From Deinococcus sp. AB2017081 (GTDB lineage Bacteria > Deinococcota > Deinococci > Deinococcales > Deinococcaceae), in assembly GCF_034440735.1 (NCBI RefSeq), contig NZ_CP140098.1:2225501-2289500 (forward strand): a DNA stretch of 64,000 nt. The letters run 5' to 3'. The notes under the pieces were generated by a model. That model did no database searches, was not told the origin of the DNA, and saw only the letters and a list, made by a program, of their open reading frames with translations. Below, piece after piece: positions 50,555 to 60,245 of this stretch (position 1 is its first letter; each line of letters begins with the position of its first letter). The position numbers were made by a program, and so were the translations under genes.

Positions 50555-51613
50555 ATGCCCACAGTCATCACCCTGCCCGGCGACGGGATCGGTCCCGAGG
50601 TCACCGCCGCTGCCACCCAGATCCTGCGTGAGGTCGCTCCCGACGTCACCATCGAGGAACACGCCATCGGGGGGATCGCCTACGACACCCACGGCGATCC
50701 CTTCCCCCAGATCACCCGCGACGCCCTGGCGGGAGCCGACGCCGTGCTGCTCGGAACCGTGGGCGGTGCACAGGACAGCGTGTGGAATACCCTGCCGCGT
50801 CCCAAGCGCCCCGAGAGCGGCCTGCTGGCGCTGCGCAAGGCCCTGGGCTGCTACGCCAACCTGCGCCCGGTGCGGGTGCAGCCCGGCCTGGAGCACCTGT
50901 CTCCCCTGAAGCCGGAGCTCGCCCGTGGCGTGGACATCCTGATCGTGCGAGAGCTGCTGGGCGGCGTGTACTTCGACGGCGACCGCAAGATCGACGGCGC
51001 GACCGCGTACAACACCATGCGCTACACGACCCCCGAGGTCGAGCGGGTGGCGAGGGTGGCGTTCTGGGCCGCCGAACAGCGGAAAGGCCGGGTCACCAGC
51101 GTGGACAAGGCCAACGTGCTGGAAGTCAGCGAGCTGTGGCGCCGCGACGTGACCGCGCTCCGTGACCGAGAGTACCGGGGCATCCACCTGAACCACGAAT
51201 ACGTGGACTCGGTCGCCATGCTGATCGTGTCCGATCCCAGCCGCTACGACGTGATCGTCACGGAGAACCTGTTCGGGGACATCCTGAGCGACCTCGCCGC
51301 CGTGATTCCCGGCAGCCTGGGTCTGATGCCCAGCGCGTCCCTGGGCGACGGGGCCGGCCTGTTCGAGCCGATCCACGGCAGTGCGCCGGACATTGCCGGA
51401 CGCGGCGTCGCCAATCCCGCCGCCGCGATCATGAGCGCCGGCATGCTGCTGCGCCACGGCCTCAAGCGCCCCGACGCCGCCAACCAGATCGACCGCGCCG
51501 TGGCCCTGGCGCTGCGTCAGTCGCCCACCCGCGACCTGGGCGGCACCGCCGATACGGCCACCTTCACCCGCGCCGTGCTCGACGCCCTGGAGACCTCCCC
51601 GGCCGTCGGCTGA
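50555..51613 (+). CDS. leuB: 3-isopropylmalate dehydrogenase
   Basis: 352 aa. GDGIGPEVT at the N-terminus, substrate loop [37 protein letters not shown] and the metal-binding aspartates, and GSAPDIAG with the NAD-site. The spacing around the VGGAQDS/RPKRPE loop matches LeuB rather than isocitrate or homoisocitrate dehydrogenase. ATG 50555 is chosen because AAGGA lies 5 nt upstream; the frame extends 12 codons further but without similarity. Confidence 0.94.
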   Translation: MPTVITLPGDGIGPEVTAAATQILREVAPDVTIEEHAIGGIAYDTHGDPFPQITRDALAGADAVLLGTVGGAQDSVWNTLPRPKRPESGLLALRKALGCYANLRPVRVQPGLEHLSPLKPELARGVDILIVRELLGGVYFDGDRKIDGATAYNTMRYTTPEVERVARVAFWAAEQRKGRVTSVDKANVLEVSELWRRDVTALRDREYRGIHLNHEYVDSVAMLIVSDPSRYDVIVTENLFGDILSDLAAVIPGSLGLMPSASLGDGAGLFEPIHGSAPDIAGRGVANPAAAIMSAGMLLRHGLKRPDAANQIDRAVALALRQSPTRDLGGTADTATFTRAVLDALETSPAVG

Positions 51614-51671
51614 TTCCTGCCCGCGCCGCGCCGTACACCCGTGCCCCCCGGCGCGGGTGCACACTGTGGAC

Positions 51672-51983
51672 ATGAGCGACCCCGCCGTGACCTTTCCCGC
51701 GCCGCGCCGCATCCCCTACCCCGGCGGCTGCGTGCTCGAACCCGGCCCGTATGCCCTGGACTACCTGCTGCGCTGGCCGGCCCCGATCCGGGTGCACGGC
51801 CGCGATCTGGGCGAACAGCCCGTGTATCCGTTCCTGAAGGGCCTGCTCGCCGATCCTGCCGCCCACGGTGTGACCTCGGCCGACGCCGACGCGGCCCGGG
51901 ACCGCTTTCTCGACGTCGCCGGGCAGGCGCTGGAGGCCGAGGGCGGCCAGCGGGCGTGGCTCGTCCGGGAGTTCGGCCGCTGA
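51672..51983 (+). CDS. Small hypothetical protein
   Basis: 103 aa, unrecognised, soluble. Its features are a Pro/Tyr-rich N-terminus, [15 protein letters not shown], and a C-terminal helix of Ala/Glu/Arg. CACACT (51660-51665) sits 6 nt upstream of the ATG, a near-match to the leaderless box. It precedes the MocR regulator gene by 29 bp on the same strand, and a GGAGGT lies in between, so the two are likely co-transcribed. Confidence 0.75.
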   Translation: MSDPAVTFPAPRRIPYPGGCVLEPGPYALDYLLRWPAPIRVHGRDLGEQPVYPFLKGLLADPAAHGVTSADADAARDRFLDVAGQALEAEGGQRAWLVREFGR

Positions 51984-52012
51984 CACCGGACACGGGAGGT
52001 GACCGCTGGGAC

Positions 52013-53428
52013 GTGCTGCGGCTGCTCGACGCCCACCCCGGCGAGGCGCTGCACACCCGCGTGGCCCGCAGCCTGCGTGACGCGGTGACACGGGGCCTGA
52101 TTCCGGACGGCACCCGCCTGCCCGGTCACCGGCCGCTGGCCGCCCGGCTGGGCGTGTCGCGTAATACCGTGGTCGACGCCCTGACCCAGCTCCAGTCCGA
52201 GGGCTACCTGGGTGTGCGCGGGCGCAGCGGCACGGTCATCCGCGTTCCCGGTCCTGCCGCCCCGCCGCCGGACGCGGCCGCGCCGCCCCTGAGCGCGTGG
52301 GCCACGCGGGTGCTGCGCGGTCAGCCCGGCCTGCCTGCCGGCGGGTATGCGGTCGACTTCCGGGTGGGGCAGGACGTGCCGGAGCTGTACCCGGAGGCCG
52401 CGTGGACCCACGCGCTGGCCCATCGGGCCGGCGAGGCGGGCCAGCGGGCCGGGCGCCATGCCGACCCCCTGGGGCCACTGGAGACCCGCCGGGCCGTGGC
52501 GGCGTACCTGAACGCCGAGCGCGGCGCCCGCGTCACGCCGGACATGGTCATGCTCACGGCCGGGACGCAGGCGGCCCTGGACGCCCTGGCCCGCGTGTTC
52601 CTCGAGGCGGGCCGGGGCGCGGTCGTCGAAGCGCCCACCTACGCCGGTGCCCGGGCCGCGCTGGCCGCCACCGGAGCCGGGGTGTGGTCGGTGCCCGTGG
52701 ATGAGTCCGGCCTCCAGACCGACGCCCTGCCCGATGCGGACGCCACCGTCGTCTATGTCACGCCGGGCTGCCAGTACCCGACGACCGCCACGCTGCCGGC
52801 GCCCCGACGCCACGCCCTGATCACGTGGGCGCGTCGCCGCGGTGCCCTGATCCTCGAGGACGACTACGCCGCAGACCTGCACCACACCGGCCGCGCGCCT
52901 GCGGTGCTGCAGGGTCTGGCCCCGGAACGCACGGTGCTGCTGGGCACCTTCAGCAAGGTGCTGGCCCCCGCCACCCGCAGCGGCTTCCTGGCCGCGCCAC
53001 GTGAGGTCATCCGGATCCTGGCCGCCACCCGCACCCTGACCGACCGGGGGCCGGGTACGCTCGATGCCCTGGCCCTCGGCGACGTCCTGGCGTCCGGAGC
53101 GTACACCCGGCACCTGCGCCGCAGCCGGCCCATCATCCGGCACCGGCACGAGGTGCTGCTCGCGGCGCTGGCCGACCATCTGCCGCAGTGGTCGGCCCGG
53201 CCGGCCAGCGCAGGCCTGCACGTGTATGTGCCGCTGCCGCCCGGCTGGCGTGCGGCAGCGGTGACAGGCCACGCGGCGTCACACGGCGTCGCGCTCACGC
53301 CGCTTGAGCCCCTGACCGGGGGGGGGCACGGCCCGGCCGTGCTGCTGGCCTTCGCCCACCTGCCGATCGACGCGCTCAGGGACGGTGTCCAGCGGCTGGG
53401 TGTGGCCCTGCGGTCGCCACCCGCGTGA
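52013..53428 (+). CDS. MocR/PdxR-type transcriptional regulator (GntR HTH + aminotransferase fold)
   Basis: About 471 aa. The GntR winged helix is at about 10-75 ([20 protein letters not shown]), then a short Pro/Ala linker and an aminotransferase-like fold with PLP lysine at about 315 (GTFSKVLAP) and DDYAADLHH for pyridine binding. Such proteins sense PLP or amino-substrate levels. GTG 52013 is taken as start; GGAGGT lies 12 nt before, rather far. Earlier in-frame starts inside the preceding gene are possible. The regulated gene is not evident. Confidence 0.88.
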   Translation: MLRLLDAHPGEALHTRVARSLRDAVTRGLIPDGTRLPGHRPLAARLGVSRNTVVDALTQLQSEGYLGVRGRSGTVIRVPGPAAPPPDAAAPPLSAWATRVLRGQPGLPAGGYAVDFRVGQDVPELYPEAAWTHALAHRAGEAGQRAGRHADPLGPLETRRAVAAYLNAERGARVTPDMVMLTAGTQAALDALARVFLEAGRGAVVEAPTYAGARAALAATGAGVWSVPVDESGLQTDALPDADATVVYVTPGCQYPTTATLPAPRRHALITWARRRGALILEDDYAADLHHTGRAPAVLQGLAPERTVLLGTFSKVLAPATRSGFLAAPREVIRILAATRTLTDRGPGTLDALALGDVLASGAYTRHLRRSRPIIRHRHEVLLAALADHLPQWSARPASAGLHVYVPLPPGWRAAAVTGHAASHGVALTPLEPLTGGGHGPAVLLAFAHLPIDALRDGVQRLGVALRSPPA

Positions 53429-53485
53429 CCCGGCCGGTCGAACCTGTCAGCCGACTGTGGGAGCGCACACGGTACACTGCCGGCA

Positions 53486-53854
53486 ATGCGCCTGCTTCTC
53501 GTTGCCCTCGCCCTGGTGCTGACGCTGATGTACTTCACGTTCGGTCTCCGGGCGGGGTACGTCACCCTGACGCCCACATACATGCTCAACGCCACCGGCA
53601 CCAACCGCTACAGCTACCAGATCTATGACTCCGGCCAGACTGTCGGCGTCCAGGGCCGCTGCACCGTCCGCTCCGGGGCAGTCACCCTGCGGCTGCTCGA
53701 TGCCAAGGGGGCCCAGGTCGCCGGGCAGGCGTGCCCGAAGGGCGAGTGGGCCCTCAAACTGCTCGCCGCCGGCGAGATCGGGAAGTACACCCTGGAAGTC
53801 GATCTGGACAAGTTCACCGGCGTGCTCGACCTGACGGAGACCCGGCAGGACTAG
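53486..53854 (+). CDS. Membrane-anchored or exported hypothetical protein
   Basis: 122 aa, unrecognised. The N-terminal hydrophobic stretch MRLLLVALALVLTLMYFTF acts as signal or anchor. The mature part is beta-rich with two cysteines (about 58 and 82) and a C-terminal LEVDLDKFTGVLDL. TACACT (53473-53478) is 7 nt before the ATG. A very long perfect hairpin (53875-53929) follows 20 bp after the stop. Confidence 0.8.
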   Translation: MRLLLVALALVLTLMYFTFGLRAGYVTLTPTYMLNATGTNRYSYQIYDSGQTVGVQGRCTVRSGAVTLRLLDAKGAQVAGQACPKGEWALKLLAAGEIGKYTLEVDLDKFTGVLDLTETRQD

Positions 53855-53874
53855 CGGGCCGCGCCGCCGGCAGG

Positions 53875-53929
53875 CCAGCGGATCGGGGGGAGCATGGACA
53901 CAATGTCCATGCTCCCCCCGATCCGCTGG
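53875..53929. terminator. 26-bp perfect-stem bidirectional terminator
   Basis: Arms of 26 bp (53875-53900 and 53904-53929) pair without mismatch around a CAA loop. It lies 20 bp after one gene and 9 bp after the end of rpsT on the other strand. There is no T-run on either side, but the length and convergent position support a terminator or mRNA 3-prime stabiliser. Confidence 0.8.
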
Positions 53930-53938
53930 GGCCTGAGC

Positions 53939-54214
53939 TCAGGCCTGCTGCGCGGCCTTGGCCTTGTTGATGGCCTTGGCAAGGCGGCTCTTCTTGCGGG
54001 CCGCCGTATTCTTGTGCAGGGTGCTGCCCTTCGCGGCCTTGTCGATCAGGCTCTCGGCCTTGCTCTGGGCGGCGGCGATGTCGCCACCGGCGGTGACGGC
54101 TTCGAGCGCCTTCTTGGTGTAGGTCTTGATCGTGCTCTTGCGGCTGCGGTTGATCATGCGGCGCTTGAGGCTCTGGCGGTGGCGCTTCTGGGCGGACTTG
54201 TGACGTAAGGCCAT
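53939..54214 (-). CDS. rpsT: Ribosomal protein S20
   Basis: 91 aa, very basic. It starts [19 protein letters not shown] and has the helical [10 protein letters not shown] and [14 protein letters not shown] segments typical of S20, which binds 16S rRNA at the 5-prime domain. AGGAG stands 8 nt upstream of the ATG. The gene has its own sigma-70 promoter 140-170 bp upstream and a leader with several hairpins. Upstream is the divergent recX gene. Confidence 0.97.
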   Translation of the reverse strand: MALRHKSAQKRHRQSLKRRMINRSRKSTIKTYTKKALEAVTAGGDIAAAQSKAESLIDKAAKGSTLHKNTAARKKSRLAKAINKAKAAQQA

Positions 54215-54262
54215 GGTCGTGACTCCTGTTCTCCCACCGGCCCGGTCTGGGGGTGGGGCGGC

Positions 54263-54335
54263 TTCCCGGGCGGGAAACGCGAGCGCTGGACGGAACGTCC
54301 ACGCGACCTGCACAGCGTGCAGGGTGTCCACCCTG
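54263..54335 (-). promoter_or_regulatory. Structured leader of rpsT mRNA
   Basis: Four short perfect stems in plus-strand coordinates: TTCCCG-GG-CGGGAA (54263-54276), TGGACG-GAA-CGTCCA (54287-54301), CCTGCAC-AGC-GTGCAGG (54307-54323) and CAGGGTG-TC-CACCCTG (54320-54335). The last two share bases 54320-54323 and cannot form together, so the leader could switch. S20 synthesis is autoregulated in E. coli, but at a different site; the role here is inferred. Confidence 0.6.
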
Positions 54336-54353
54336 TCGGATGGCAACCTCGTG

Positions 54354-54382
54354 ACTATATCCGGAGTGCCGGGCCGTGGCAA
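54354..54382 (-). promoter_or_regulatory. Sigma-70 promoter of rpsT
   Basis: On the minus strand, TTGCCA (54377-54382), 17 bp, TATAGT (54354-54359). The start would be near 54347, giving a leader of about 130 nt. It overlaps the recX upstream region, whose -10 box is CATACT (54387-54392) on the plus strand, so the two promoters are back to back within 40 bp. Confidence 0.8.
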
Positions 54383-54397
54383 GCGGCATACTGGAGT

Positions 54398-54943
54398 GTG
54401 CGCCGCTCCCGTGAGTCGAACCCGCCACCCGCACCCCGCTCGCCGCAGGAAGAGCGGGACGCGCTGCTTGCCTATGCGTTCCGGGCCCTGGGCGGCCGCG
54501 CCCTGACCGAGGCCGAGCTGCGCGGCAAGCTCGAGAAGCGCAGCGCAGACCCGGCGCTGGTGCAGGAGGTGCTCGCGCGCGTGCAGGAACTCGGCTACCA
54601 GGACGATGCCCACGTGGCCCGCGCCGAGGGTGGACGTCATACCGTGGGACGGTTCCGCGTGCGGCAGACCCTGAAGCGCCGGGGCGTCTCTGAGGCCCTG
54701 ATCCAGCAGACTGTGGAGGCGCGCGACCCCGACCAGGAGGCGCAGACGGCGCAGGCCCTGCTGGAGCGGCGCTGGCCCGCCCTGGCCCGCAAGCGCGATC
54801 CACGGGCCAGTGCCTACGCCTTTCTGGCCCGGCGTGGTTTCGCGGGCGACGCCATCTGGGCCGCGATCCGCGAGGTGTCGGCCGCAGCCGGCGCGGCTGC
54901 AGACGTTCCGGACGACGCGGCATGGATCGACGAGGACGGGTGA
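54398..54943 (+). CDS. recX: RecX-family regulator of RecA
   Basis: 181 aa of three-helix repeats. Features: [40 protein letters not shown] (RecX repeat 2) and [16 protein letters not shown] (repeat 3). It caps or inhibits RecA filaments, of special interest in a radiation-resistant lineage. GTG 54398 is chosen because CATACT ends 5 nt upstream; a longer frame from 54317 has no similarity. No recA is adjacent. Confidence 0.9.
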   Translation: MRRSRESNPPPAPRSPQEERDALLAYAFRALGGRALTEAELRGKLEKRSADPALVQEVLARVQELGYQDDAHVARAEGGRHTVGRFRVRQTLKRRGVSEALIQQTVEARDPDQEAQTAQALLERRWPALARKRDPRASAYAFLARRGFAGDAIWAAIREVSAAAGAAADVPDDAAWIDEDG

Positions 54944-54957
54944 CCCGCCGCCCGCGC

Positions 54958-54986
54958 TTGACGGCACCGGGGGGGCCGCGTAGACT
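54958..54986 (+). promoter_or_regulatory. tRNA-Pro promoter
   Basis: TTGACG (54958-54963), 17 bp spacer, TAGACT (54981-54986). The predicted start near 54993 gives a 35-nt precursor leader before the tRNA. Confidence 0.8.
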
Positions 54987-55027
54987 ACGCCCTGCCCTGC
55001 TTCCGGCGGGGCCGTGGTCGGGAAGTT

Positions 55028-55105
<78 letters not shown>

Positions 55106-55114
55106 AGGTCACAG

Positions 55115-55138
55115 AATCCTCCCCACCGTGGGAGGATT
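55115..55138 (+). terminator. Rho-independent terminator after tRNA-Pro
   Basis: AATCCTCCC (55115-55123), a 6-nt loop, GGGAGGATT (55130-55138), followed by TT. It is 11 bp after the tRNA and ends before the phosphoesterase Shine-Dalgarno sequence. Confidence 0.85.
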
Positions 55139-55163
55139 TTGCTGTTCAGGCCCGGAGGCCCCC

Positions 55164-55886
55164 ATGCGCGTGTATGCCATCGCCGACCTGCACCTCGCCA
55201 CTGTCACGCCCAAACCGATGACGGTGTTCGGGCCGCAGTGGGCGGATCACCCCCAGGCCATCTATGACCGCTGGCGAGAAACCGTCACAGAGGACGACGT
55301 GGTGCTCCTTCCCGGTGACCTGTCGTGGGCGATGCGACTGCCGGAGGCGATGCAGGATCTGGGCACTCTGACCGCGCTGCCCGGCACGAAGGTGCTGCTG
55401 CGCGGCAACCACGACTACTGGTGGCCCACCGCCGCCAAACTGCGCGCCGCCCTGCCGCCGGGCATGCTGGCGGTGGTGAACGACGCCGTGCGCGTCGGCA
55501 CGGTCGTGATCTGCGGCACACGCGGCTGGCTCACCCCCGGCCACGAGCCGCTCGCCCCCGACGACGAGCGCCTGCTGGTGCGCGAGGCCGAACGCCTGTC
55601 CCTGAGTGTCCAGGCCGCCGAACGCCTGCGTCAGCCGGGCGACGTGCTGATCCTGATGCAGCACTATCCGCCCGCCACCGCGCCGTACCGGCCGAATCCG
55701 ATCACCCGCGTGATCGAGGCGGCCCGTCCGGATCTGGTGGTCTACGGCCACCTGCACGGTGTCCCCGTGGAACGCTCGATGCGCCACGTGCACGGCATCC
55801 CCGCCCACCTCGTCGCGGCGGACGTCCTGAACTTCACGCCAAAGCTGCTGCTGGAGACCGTGGAGCAGGGGAGGGTCGGGAGATGA
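55164..55886 (+). CDS. Calcineurin-like metallophosphoesterase
   Basis: 240 aa. Metal ligands: AIADLHL (D-x-H), [10 protein letters not shown] (G-D), [10 protein letters not shown] (G-N-H-D), MQHYPP and YGHLHGV (G-H-x-H). This is the YkuE/YmdB-like subgroup; substrate unknown. ATG 55164 is supported by GGAGG 5 nt upstream. An earlier in-frame ATG at 55128 lies within the tRNA terminator. Confidence 0.9.
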   Translation: MRVYAIADLHLATVTPKPMTVFGPQWADHPQAIYDRWRETVTEDDVVLLPGDLSWAMRLPEAMQDLGTLTALPGTKVLLRGNHDYWWPTAAKLRAALPPGMLAVVNDAVRVGTVVICGTRGWLTPGHEPLAPDDERLLVREAERLSLSVQAAERLRQPGDVLILMQHYPPATAPYRPNPITRVIEAARPDLVVYGHLHGVPVERSMRHVHGIPAHLVAADVLNFTPKLLLETVEQGRVGR

Positions 55887-56018
55887 GCCGTTGCTCAGGG
55901 CATGGTCGCGAACCGGCCACTGAGGCTGAACCTGGGTTGTTTCTTGAATTGGATATGATAATGCAGAATCAAGGCTGCGGGTCATCTCCACCACGTCCGG
56001 CAGCCGCCGTCCCCCGCC

Positions 56019-56600
56019 CTACACGCTGACCAGACCCAGGGCGATGCCGCGTGCCACCGCACCCGCCCGGCTCTGCACACCCAGCTTGGAATACAGCGCC
56101 TGGACATGGAATTTGACCGTGCTCTCGGACACGCCCAGGTCGCGGGCGGCGCGTTTGTTGCTCAGGCCCTCGGCCAGCAGGATCAGGACGTCCCGCTCGC
56201 GGGGGGTCAGGGAGACATCACTGGCCGTCAGCGGCAGGTCGTCGGGCACATCCTCGTCGGCACCCAGCAGCGCGGGCGGCAGCACCGCCAGTCCCGCCGC
56301 CGCCCCGAGCGCCCCGGCGACGAGTTCCGCCGGGGTCGCATCCACGGGCAGCACCGCCCAGCCGCCTGCCGACAGCGCCGGCAGCACGGTCGCCCACGCG
56401 GCTCCGCCGAGCGCCACCACTGCCGGAGCCCCCGCCAGCTCCGAGGGGTCGGCCAGCCACGAGTCGTCCACGATGAGCACGTCGGCGTCGTCTGCCGTGT
56501 CCAGCCCGGCGTCCGCGAGAATGGCCCGCACCCCCGCCCCGAGCATTCCAGCGGCCAGCAGCACCCGCACGGTCGGGCGGGTGGGCCGGTCGTCGGTCAT
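56019..56600 (-). CDS. LuxR/NarL-type regulator with degenerate receiver
   Basis: 193 aa. The C-terminal helix-turn-helix is canonical ([20 protein letters not shown], then [14 protein letters not shown]). The N-terminal 115 residues have receiver length and alternation but are Ala/Gly-rich, lack the paired acidic residues after strand 1 and have no clear phospho-site lysine, so it is probably not phosphorylated. ATG 56600 has TACGAT (56606-56611) at 5 nt. It follows the HtrA-type protease gene by 47 bp on the same strand. Confidence 0.87.
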   Translation of the reverse strand: MTDDRPTRPTVRVLLAAGMLGAGVRAILADAGLDTADDADVLIVDDSWLADPSELAGAPAVVALGGAAWATVLPALSAGGWAVLPVDATPAELVAGALGAAAGLAVLPPALLGADEDVPDDLPLTASDVSLTPRERDVLILLAEGLSNKRAARDLGVSESTVKFHVQALYSKLGVQSRAGAVARGIALGLVSV

Positions 56601-56647
56601 GCCTGATCGTACGGCGGGGATGGCGTCCGGCATGGTCACCGCCGGTC

Positions 56648-57622
56648 TCAGCGTTCCCCGACGGTCACGGCCACATCCTGTTCCTCGCCGCCCCGCAGCA
56701 CCCGCAGGGTCACGGGCTCACCCGCCCGGTCGCGGACACGGTCGAGCAGTTCGCGGGGGTGGCGGATCATCTCGCCATCCAGTGCCAGCAGGATGTCCCC
56801 GACCTTCACGCCCGCGAACCCGGCTGGGCTGTCCTGCTCGACCTGCACGACGGTCAGGCCCAGCCGACCGCCGCCCCGACCCCAGTGCGGGCCACCGCGA
56901 CCCCGTCCGTCCGGGCCACGGCCGCCCCACTCGCGGCCACCCCAGCCTCCCCGGCCGTGCAGGTGCGGCCCGCCGCGCCGGGGATCCGCTGCCGCGTCCT
57001 CACCGGACTCGCCGGGAAAACGCACCGGCTGCGTCGAGAGGCCCAGGTAGCCACGGGGCACGCGCCCAGCGGCGTCCAGCAGACCGGCCACCTTCAGGGC
57101 ACGGTCGGCCGGAACCGCCAGCAGGTCACCGCGTGACACGCCGGCATTCAGGATGCCCACGAGACCGCCACGGGCATCGACCAGCGCCCCACCGCTCACG
57201 CCCCGGAACGGTGCCGCGCCGCTGAGCAGCCAGCCCCGGCCGGGGCCGCCAGCCGGCGCCCCGCGTTCCATGAAGCCCAGCGTCGCCTGGACACCGTGCG
57301 CCGGGCGGCCCACCGCCAGCAGCAGTTCGCCGACCCGAACCGGGCCACCGGCAGAGAGGGCCGGAGCGTCCAGACCCGGCACCCGCAGCAGTGCCAGATC
57401 GGTGGTCGGGTCGCGGCCCGCGACCGTGGCGGCCAGGTTCTGGCCCGTGGCGGTGACGACCGTCACGTCGTCGGCATTCAACACGTGAGCGACGGTGAGC
57501 ACCAGACCCGCGCCGATCACGCTGCCGCTGATCGGTGGGCCTCCGCGCACGGACACGAGACTGCTGGCGGTGGCATCGACGGCGTCGGCCAGAGATGTAG
57601 ACAGATCAGAGAAGGTCGTCAT
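56648..57622 (-). CDS. HtrA/DegP-like serine protease with Gly/Arg/His-rich insert
   Basis: 324 aa, no signal peptide or anchor seen. Trypsin-like core with His46 (VLTVAHVL), Asp75 (PTTDLALL) and Ser143 ([10 protein letters not shown], where most relatives have GNSGG). A single PDZ domain (about 190-324) is split by a low-complexity insert (about 203-253) rich in Gly, Arg and His. After it the PDZ resumes with [20 protein letters not shown]. HtrA proteins degrade or refold damaged proteins. It lies upstream of, and probably partly with, the LuxR-type gene. Confidence 0.85.
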   Translation of the reverse strand: MTTFSDLSTSLADAVDATASSLVSVRGGPPISGSVIGAGLVLTVAHVLNADDVTVVTATGQNLAATVAGRDPTTDLALLRVPGLDAPALSAGGPVRVGELLLAVGRPAHGVQATLGFMERGAPAGGPGRGWLLSGAAPFRGVSGGALVDARGGLVGILNAGVSRGDLLAVPADRALKVAGLLDAAGRVPRGYLGLSTQPVRFPGESGEDAAADPRRGGPHLHGRGGWGGREWGGRGPDGRGRGGPHWGRGGGRLGLTVVQVEQDSPAGFAGVKVGDILLALDGEMIRHPRELLDRVRDRAGEPVTLRVLRGGEEQDVAVTVGER

Positions 57623-57707
57623 GCCGACATGGTGCGCCGCAGCCCGCCGGAACGCGCCGCCTGAACGGACGGGCCGGGTCCTGGCCGGATGGATGGGGAA
57701 CCGTTCG

Positions 57708-58199
57708 TCAGTCTGGCCGCCGGATCACGTACCGCCGCACCGGCACCACCGCGCCCCGGTACCGTTCCGGCTCGACCTGACCAGCCTCCACGAGCCCCAG
57801 CGAGCGCATCAGGGCGTGGGAGCGGTCATTCGGTTCATGCACCAGGGCCGTCACCTCGGCCAGGCCCAGCGCCCACGCGATTTCAAGCACCTGCACGCAC
57901 GCCTGCCGCGCCAGCCCCTGCCCCCACAGCGCACGGTCGCCGATGGCGATGCCGAGTTCCGCCGACCGGCCGTCCAGGTGGGCGAGGTCCACGTAGCCGA
58001 CCAGCCCACCGCCGTGCGTGACGCCCCAGCGCCGGAAGGTCGGATCCCCCCCGGCGATGATCGCGTGCCAGTGGCGGCGCACCGCGCGGGCGGACAGTCC
58101 GGGTGTCCAGTCGGCGGCGGCGCAGAACTCCGGGTCGGCGGCCCAGCGCACGGCTGCGTCCTCGTCGCCCGGTGCCAGGGGCCTCAGGATGACGGTCAC
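57708..58199 (-). CDS. GNAT-family acetyltransferase
   Basis: 163 aa, RimJ/RimL-like. It has VGYVDLAHL, the acetyl-CoA loop [18 protein letters not shown] (Q/G-x-G-x-A) and the downstream [13 protein letters not shown] motif. Substrate unknown. GTG 58199 overlaps the nitronate monooxygenase stop (GTGA), so it is translated with it. The longer frame upstream is an alternative reading of that gene. Confidence 0.87.
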   Translation of the reverse strand: MTVILRPLAPGDEDAAVRWAADPEFCAAADWTPGLSARAVRRHWHAIIAGGDPTFRRWGVTHGGGLVGYVDLAHLDGRSAELGIAIGDRALWGQGLARQACVQVLEIAWALGLAEVTALVHEPNDRSHALMRSLGLVEAGQVEPERYRGAVVPVRRYVIRRPD

Positions 58200-59203
58200 G
58201 GCGTGAGGCGGGCCAGGATGGACGCTGCCGGCGCAGCGGTCGCCTGCGCGTACCCTGTCCCGGCCCACACGCTCAGTACGTCGGCACGGCCCGCTGCCGC
58301 CCCCGCCGCCCGGAGCGGTCTCGTCAGCGCGTTCTGGTGCGGGTACGGCAGCGGCGTGTGAACCTCGCGGCTCACCGCATTCGCCAGCCCACGCGCGGTG
58401 CGCCCACTGAACGCGGTCGTGAGCACCGTCTCGCCGCCCACCGTCAGCGCCGCCCGGTACGCGGCCGACGTGCCCGCCTCGTCGGCCAGCAGGAACGCGG
58501 TGCCGCACTGGGCGAGCGTGGCGCCAGCGCCCAGCACCGCGCGGACATCAGCAGCAGTCATCAGCCCACCCGCCGCGATCACCGGCACGCGCACCGCGTT
58601 CACCGCCGCACGGGTCAGGGCCACCGTGTCGGCCAGCGCGTCCTCCTGCCACCCGCCCCGGTGCCCGCCGGCCCCGCCCCCCTGCACGACCACGGCGTCC
58701 ACGCCGTCGGCCTCCAGCACGCGGGCCTCGGTCACGCTGGTGGCGGTGCCCACCGCCAGGATGCCCGCCCTGCGCAGCTGCGACAGGTGGGCAGGAACGA
58801 GCCGACCGAATGCGAACGAGCACACGGCGGGTTGCAGGGCCACCACCGCCGCGAACTGGGTCTCGAAGTCCTCCTGCACGTGCTCCGGCAGGGCAGGAGC
58901 CGGCAGGCCCAGCGAGGCGTGAAAGGGAGCCAGCTCCGCACACGCGCCGGCCACCTGATCTGCGCTGACCGTCGGTACCGGCAGCGGCGCGAACAGATTC
59001 ACCGCGAACGGCCGGTCGGTGTGCGCCCGCACCGCCTGCCCGTGCGCAGTGATCTGTTCCGGTGTCAGGTAGGCCGCCCCGATGCTGCCCAGCCCGCCCG
59101 CCTGCGAGACCGCCGCCACCAGGGCCGGCGTGCCCACCCCGCCCGCCATCGGCGCGAGAACGATCGGCACGGTCAGGCCCAGGCGTTCCAGAACGGCTCC
59201 CAT
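58196..59203 (-). CDS. Nitronate monooxygenase / NPD-family flavoprotein
   Basis: 335 aa, FMN TIM barrel. It has [16 protein letters not shown] at the N-terminus, a [10 protein letters not shown] phosphate loop and [18 protein letters not shown] with the second FMN phosphate site. Oxidises nitronates (propionate 3-nitronate) or related compounds. Start ATG 59203 fits the family N-terminus and has a CATCAT hexamer 6 nt upstream. A GNAT gene overlaps its 3-prime end. Divergent from the deacetylase gene. Confidence 0.9.
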   Translation of the reverse strand: MGAVLERLGLTVPIVLAPMAGGVGTPALVAAVSQAGGLGSIGAAYLTPEQITAHGQAVRAHTDRPFAVNLFAPLPVPTVSADQVAGACAELAPFHASLGLPAPALPEHVQEDFETQFAAVVALQPAVCSFAFGRLVPAHLSQLRRAGILAVGTATSVTEARVLEADGVDAVVVQGGGAGGHRGGWQEDALADTVALTRAAVNAVRVPVIAAGGLMTAADVRAVLGAGATLAQCGTAFLLADEAGTSAAYRAALTVGGETVLTTAFSGRTARGLANAVSREVHTPLPYPHQNALTRPLRAAGAAAGRADVLSVWAGTGYAQATAAPAASILARLTP

Positions 59204-59252
59204 CCATCCATGATGCCGCGCCCTGGGGCGCACAGGCCGCTACCCTGCACCC

Positions 59253-60197
59253 ATGCCCGACCCCCTGCCCCCCGTCCGGGCCTACACCGTGTCCCGCCGC
59301 GCGGGGCGGTTTCCCGGCCCGGCCCCCCGCCGTCAGTTTCCGCCGCGCGAATTCATCGCGGCGCTCCTGGAGGGAGCCGCGCAGCGCGTCCAGCTGGAGG
59401 ACGCCCCGGATCTTGACTGGGCGCTGGCCGGGCAGGTTCACGACCCGGACTACCTGCGCCGCTGGCGGGCGGGCGAGGTGACCCGGGCCGAGGAGCGGGC
59501 GCTGGGCTTCCCGTGGTCGCCCGACGTCGTCCGGCGGAGCGTGGCGAGCAGCGGCGGAACCCTGGCCGCCACCCGCGACGCGCTGGCCAGCGGTCTGGGT
59601 CTCCACCTCGGCGGCGGCACGCACCACGCCTATGCCGACCACGCCGAGGGCTTTTCCTTCCTGAACGACGTGGCGATCAGCGTGCGCTGGCTGCTCGACA
59701 CCGCCCAGGCCCAGCGGGTCGTGGTCATCGATCTGGATGTCCACCAGGGCAACGGCACGGCCGCCATCTTCCAGCACGACCCCCGCGTGATGACCGTCAG
59801 CGTCCACGCTGCCAACAACTATCCCTTCGTCAAGGAACGCAGCGATCTGGACGTGCCCCTGCCCGACGCCACCGGGGACGCGGCCTACCTCGCGGCGCTG
59901 GAGGGCGTGGTCATGCCCGCCGTGGCCGCCTTTCGCCCGGACTTCGCCTGCTACCTCGCCGGGGCCGACGTGCTGGAGGGCGACCAGCTCGGCCGGCTGG
60001 CCCTGAGTGTGGCGGGCGTGAGGGCCAGGGACGACGTGGTCTTCCGCTGGGCGGCTCGGTCGCGGGTGCCGCTGGTCACCGTCATGGCGGGCGGCTACCA
60101 CCGTGATCCGGCCACGCTGATCGCGGCGCGGCTGGGCACCCTGGACGCTGCGCTGGAGGCGTTCCGGTCGCCAGGGGAGCAGACGAACCGGCCCTGA
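59253..60197 (+). CDS. Histone-deacetylase-family hydrolase
   Basis: 314 aa. The HDAC active site is intact: His124-His125 (GGTHHA), Asp162 and His164 (DLDVHQGNGT) and Asp239 (GADVLEGDQ) as zinc ligands, and a late AGGY tyrosine. It is close to the HDAC11/AcuC-like group, which deacylates lysine or small amides; in bacteria AcuC deacetylates acetyl-CoA synthetase. TACCCT (59241-59246) lies exactly 6 nt before the ATG. A terminator overlaps its stop codon. Confidence 0.92.
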   Translation: MPDPLPPVRAYTVSRRAGRFPGPAPRRQFPPREFIAALLEGAAQRVQLEDAPDLDWALAGQVHDPDYLRRWRAGEVTRAEERALGFPWSPDVVRRSVASSGGTLAATRDALASGLGLHLGGGTHHAYADHAEGFSFLNDVAISVRWLLDTAQAQRVVVIDLDVHQGNGTAAIFQHDPRVMTVSVHAANNYPFVKERSDLDVPLPDATGDAAYLAALEGVVMPAVAAFRPDFACYLAGADVLEGDQLGRLALSVAGVRARDDVVFRWAARSRVPLVTVMAGGYHRDPATLIAARLGTLDAALEAFRSPGEQTNRP

Positions 60198-60213
60198 ACC
60201 TGCCAGGGCCGGT
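60187..60213. terminator. Hairpin overlapping the deacetylase stop codon
   Basis: ACCGGCCCTG (60187-60196), 7-nt loop, CAGGGCCGGT (60204-60213), a perfect 10-bp stem. The stop codon of the deacetylase gene lies in the left arm/loop, and the GH81 gene ends 33 bp further on the other strand, so it may terminate both. Confidence 0.75.
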
Positions 60214-60245
60214 GGAGCGACATCCGGTGATGGGGAGGGTGAGGC

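Noticed and set aside
54215..54397. Riboswitch before rpsT
   Set aside because: Several small hairpins but no match to a known metabolite-binding core that I recognise; listed as a structured leader instead.
55920..56018. Promoter-like TTGAAT...TATGAT near the LuxR gene end
   Set aside because: The spacing between the two hexamers is only 4 bp and no gene starts downstream on the same strand; kept only as a partial match to the 3.4-kb repeat.
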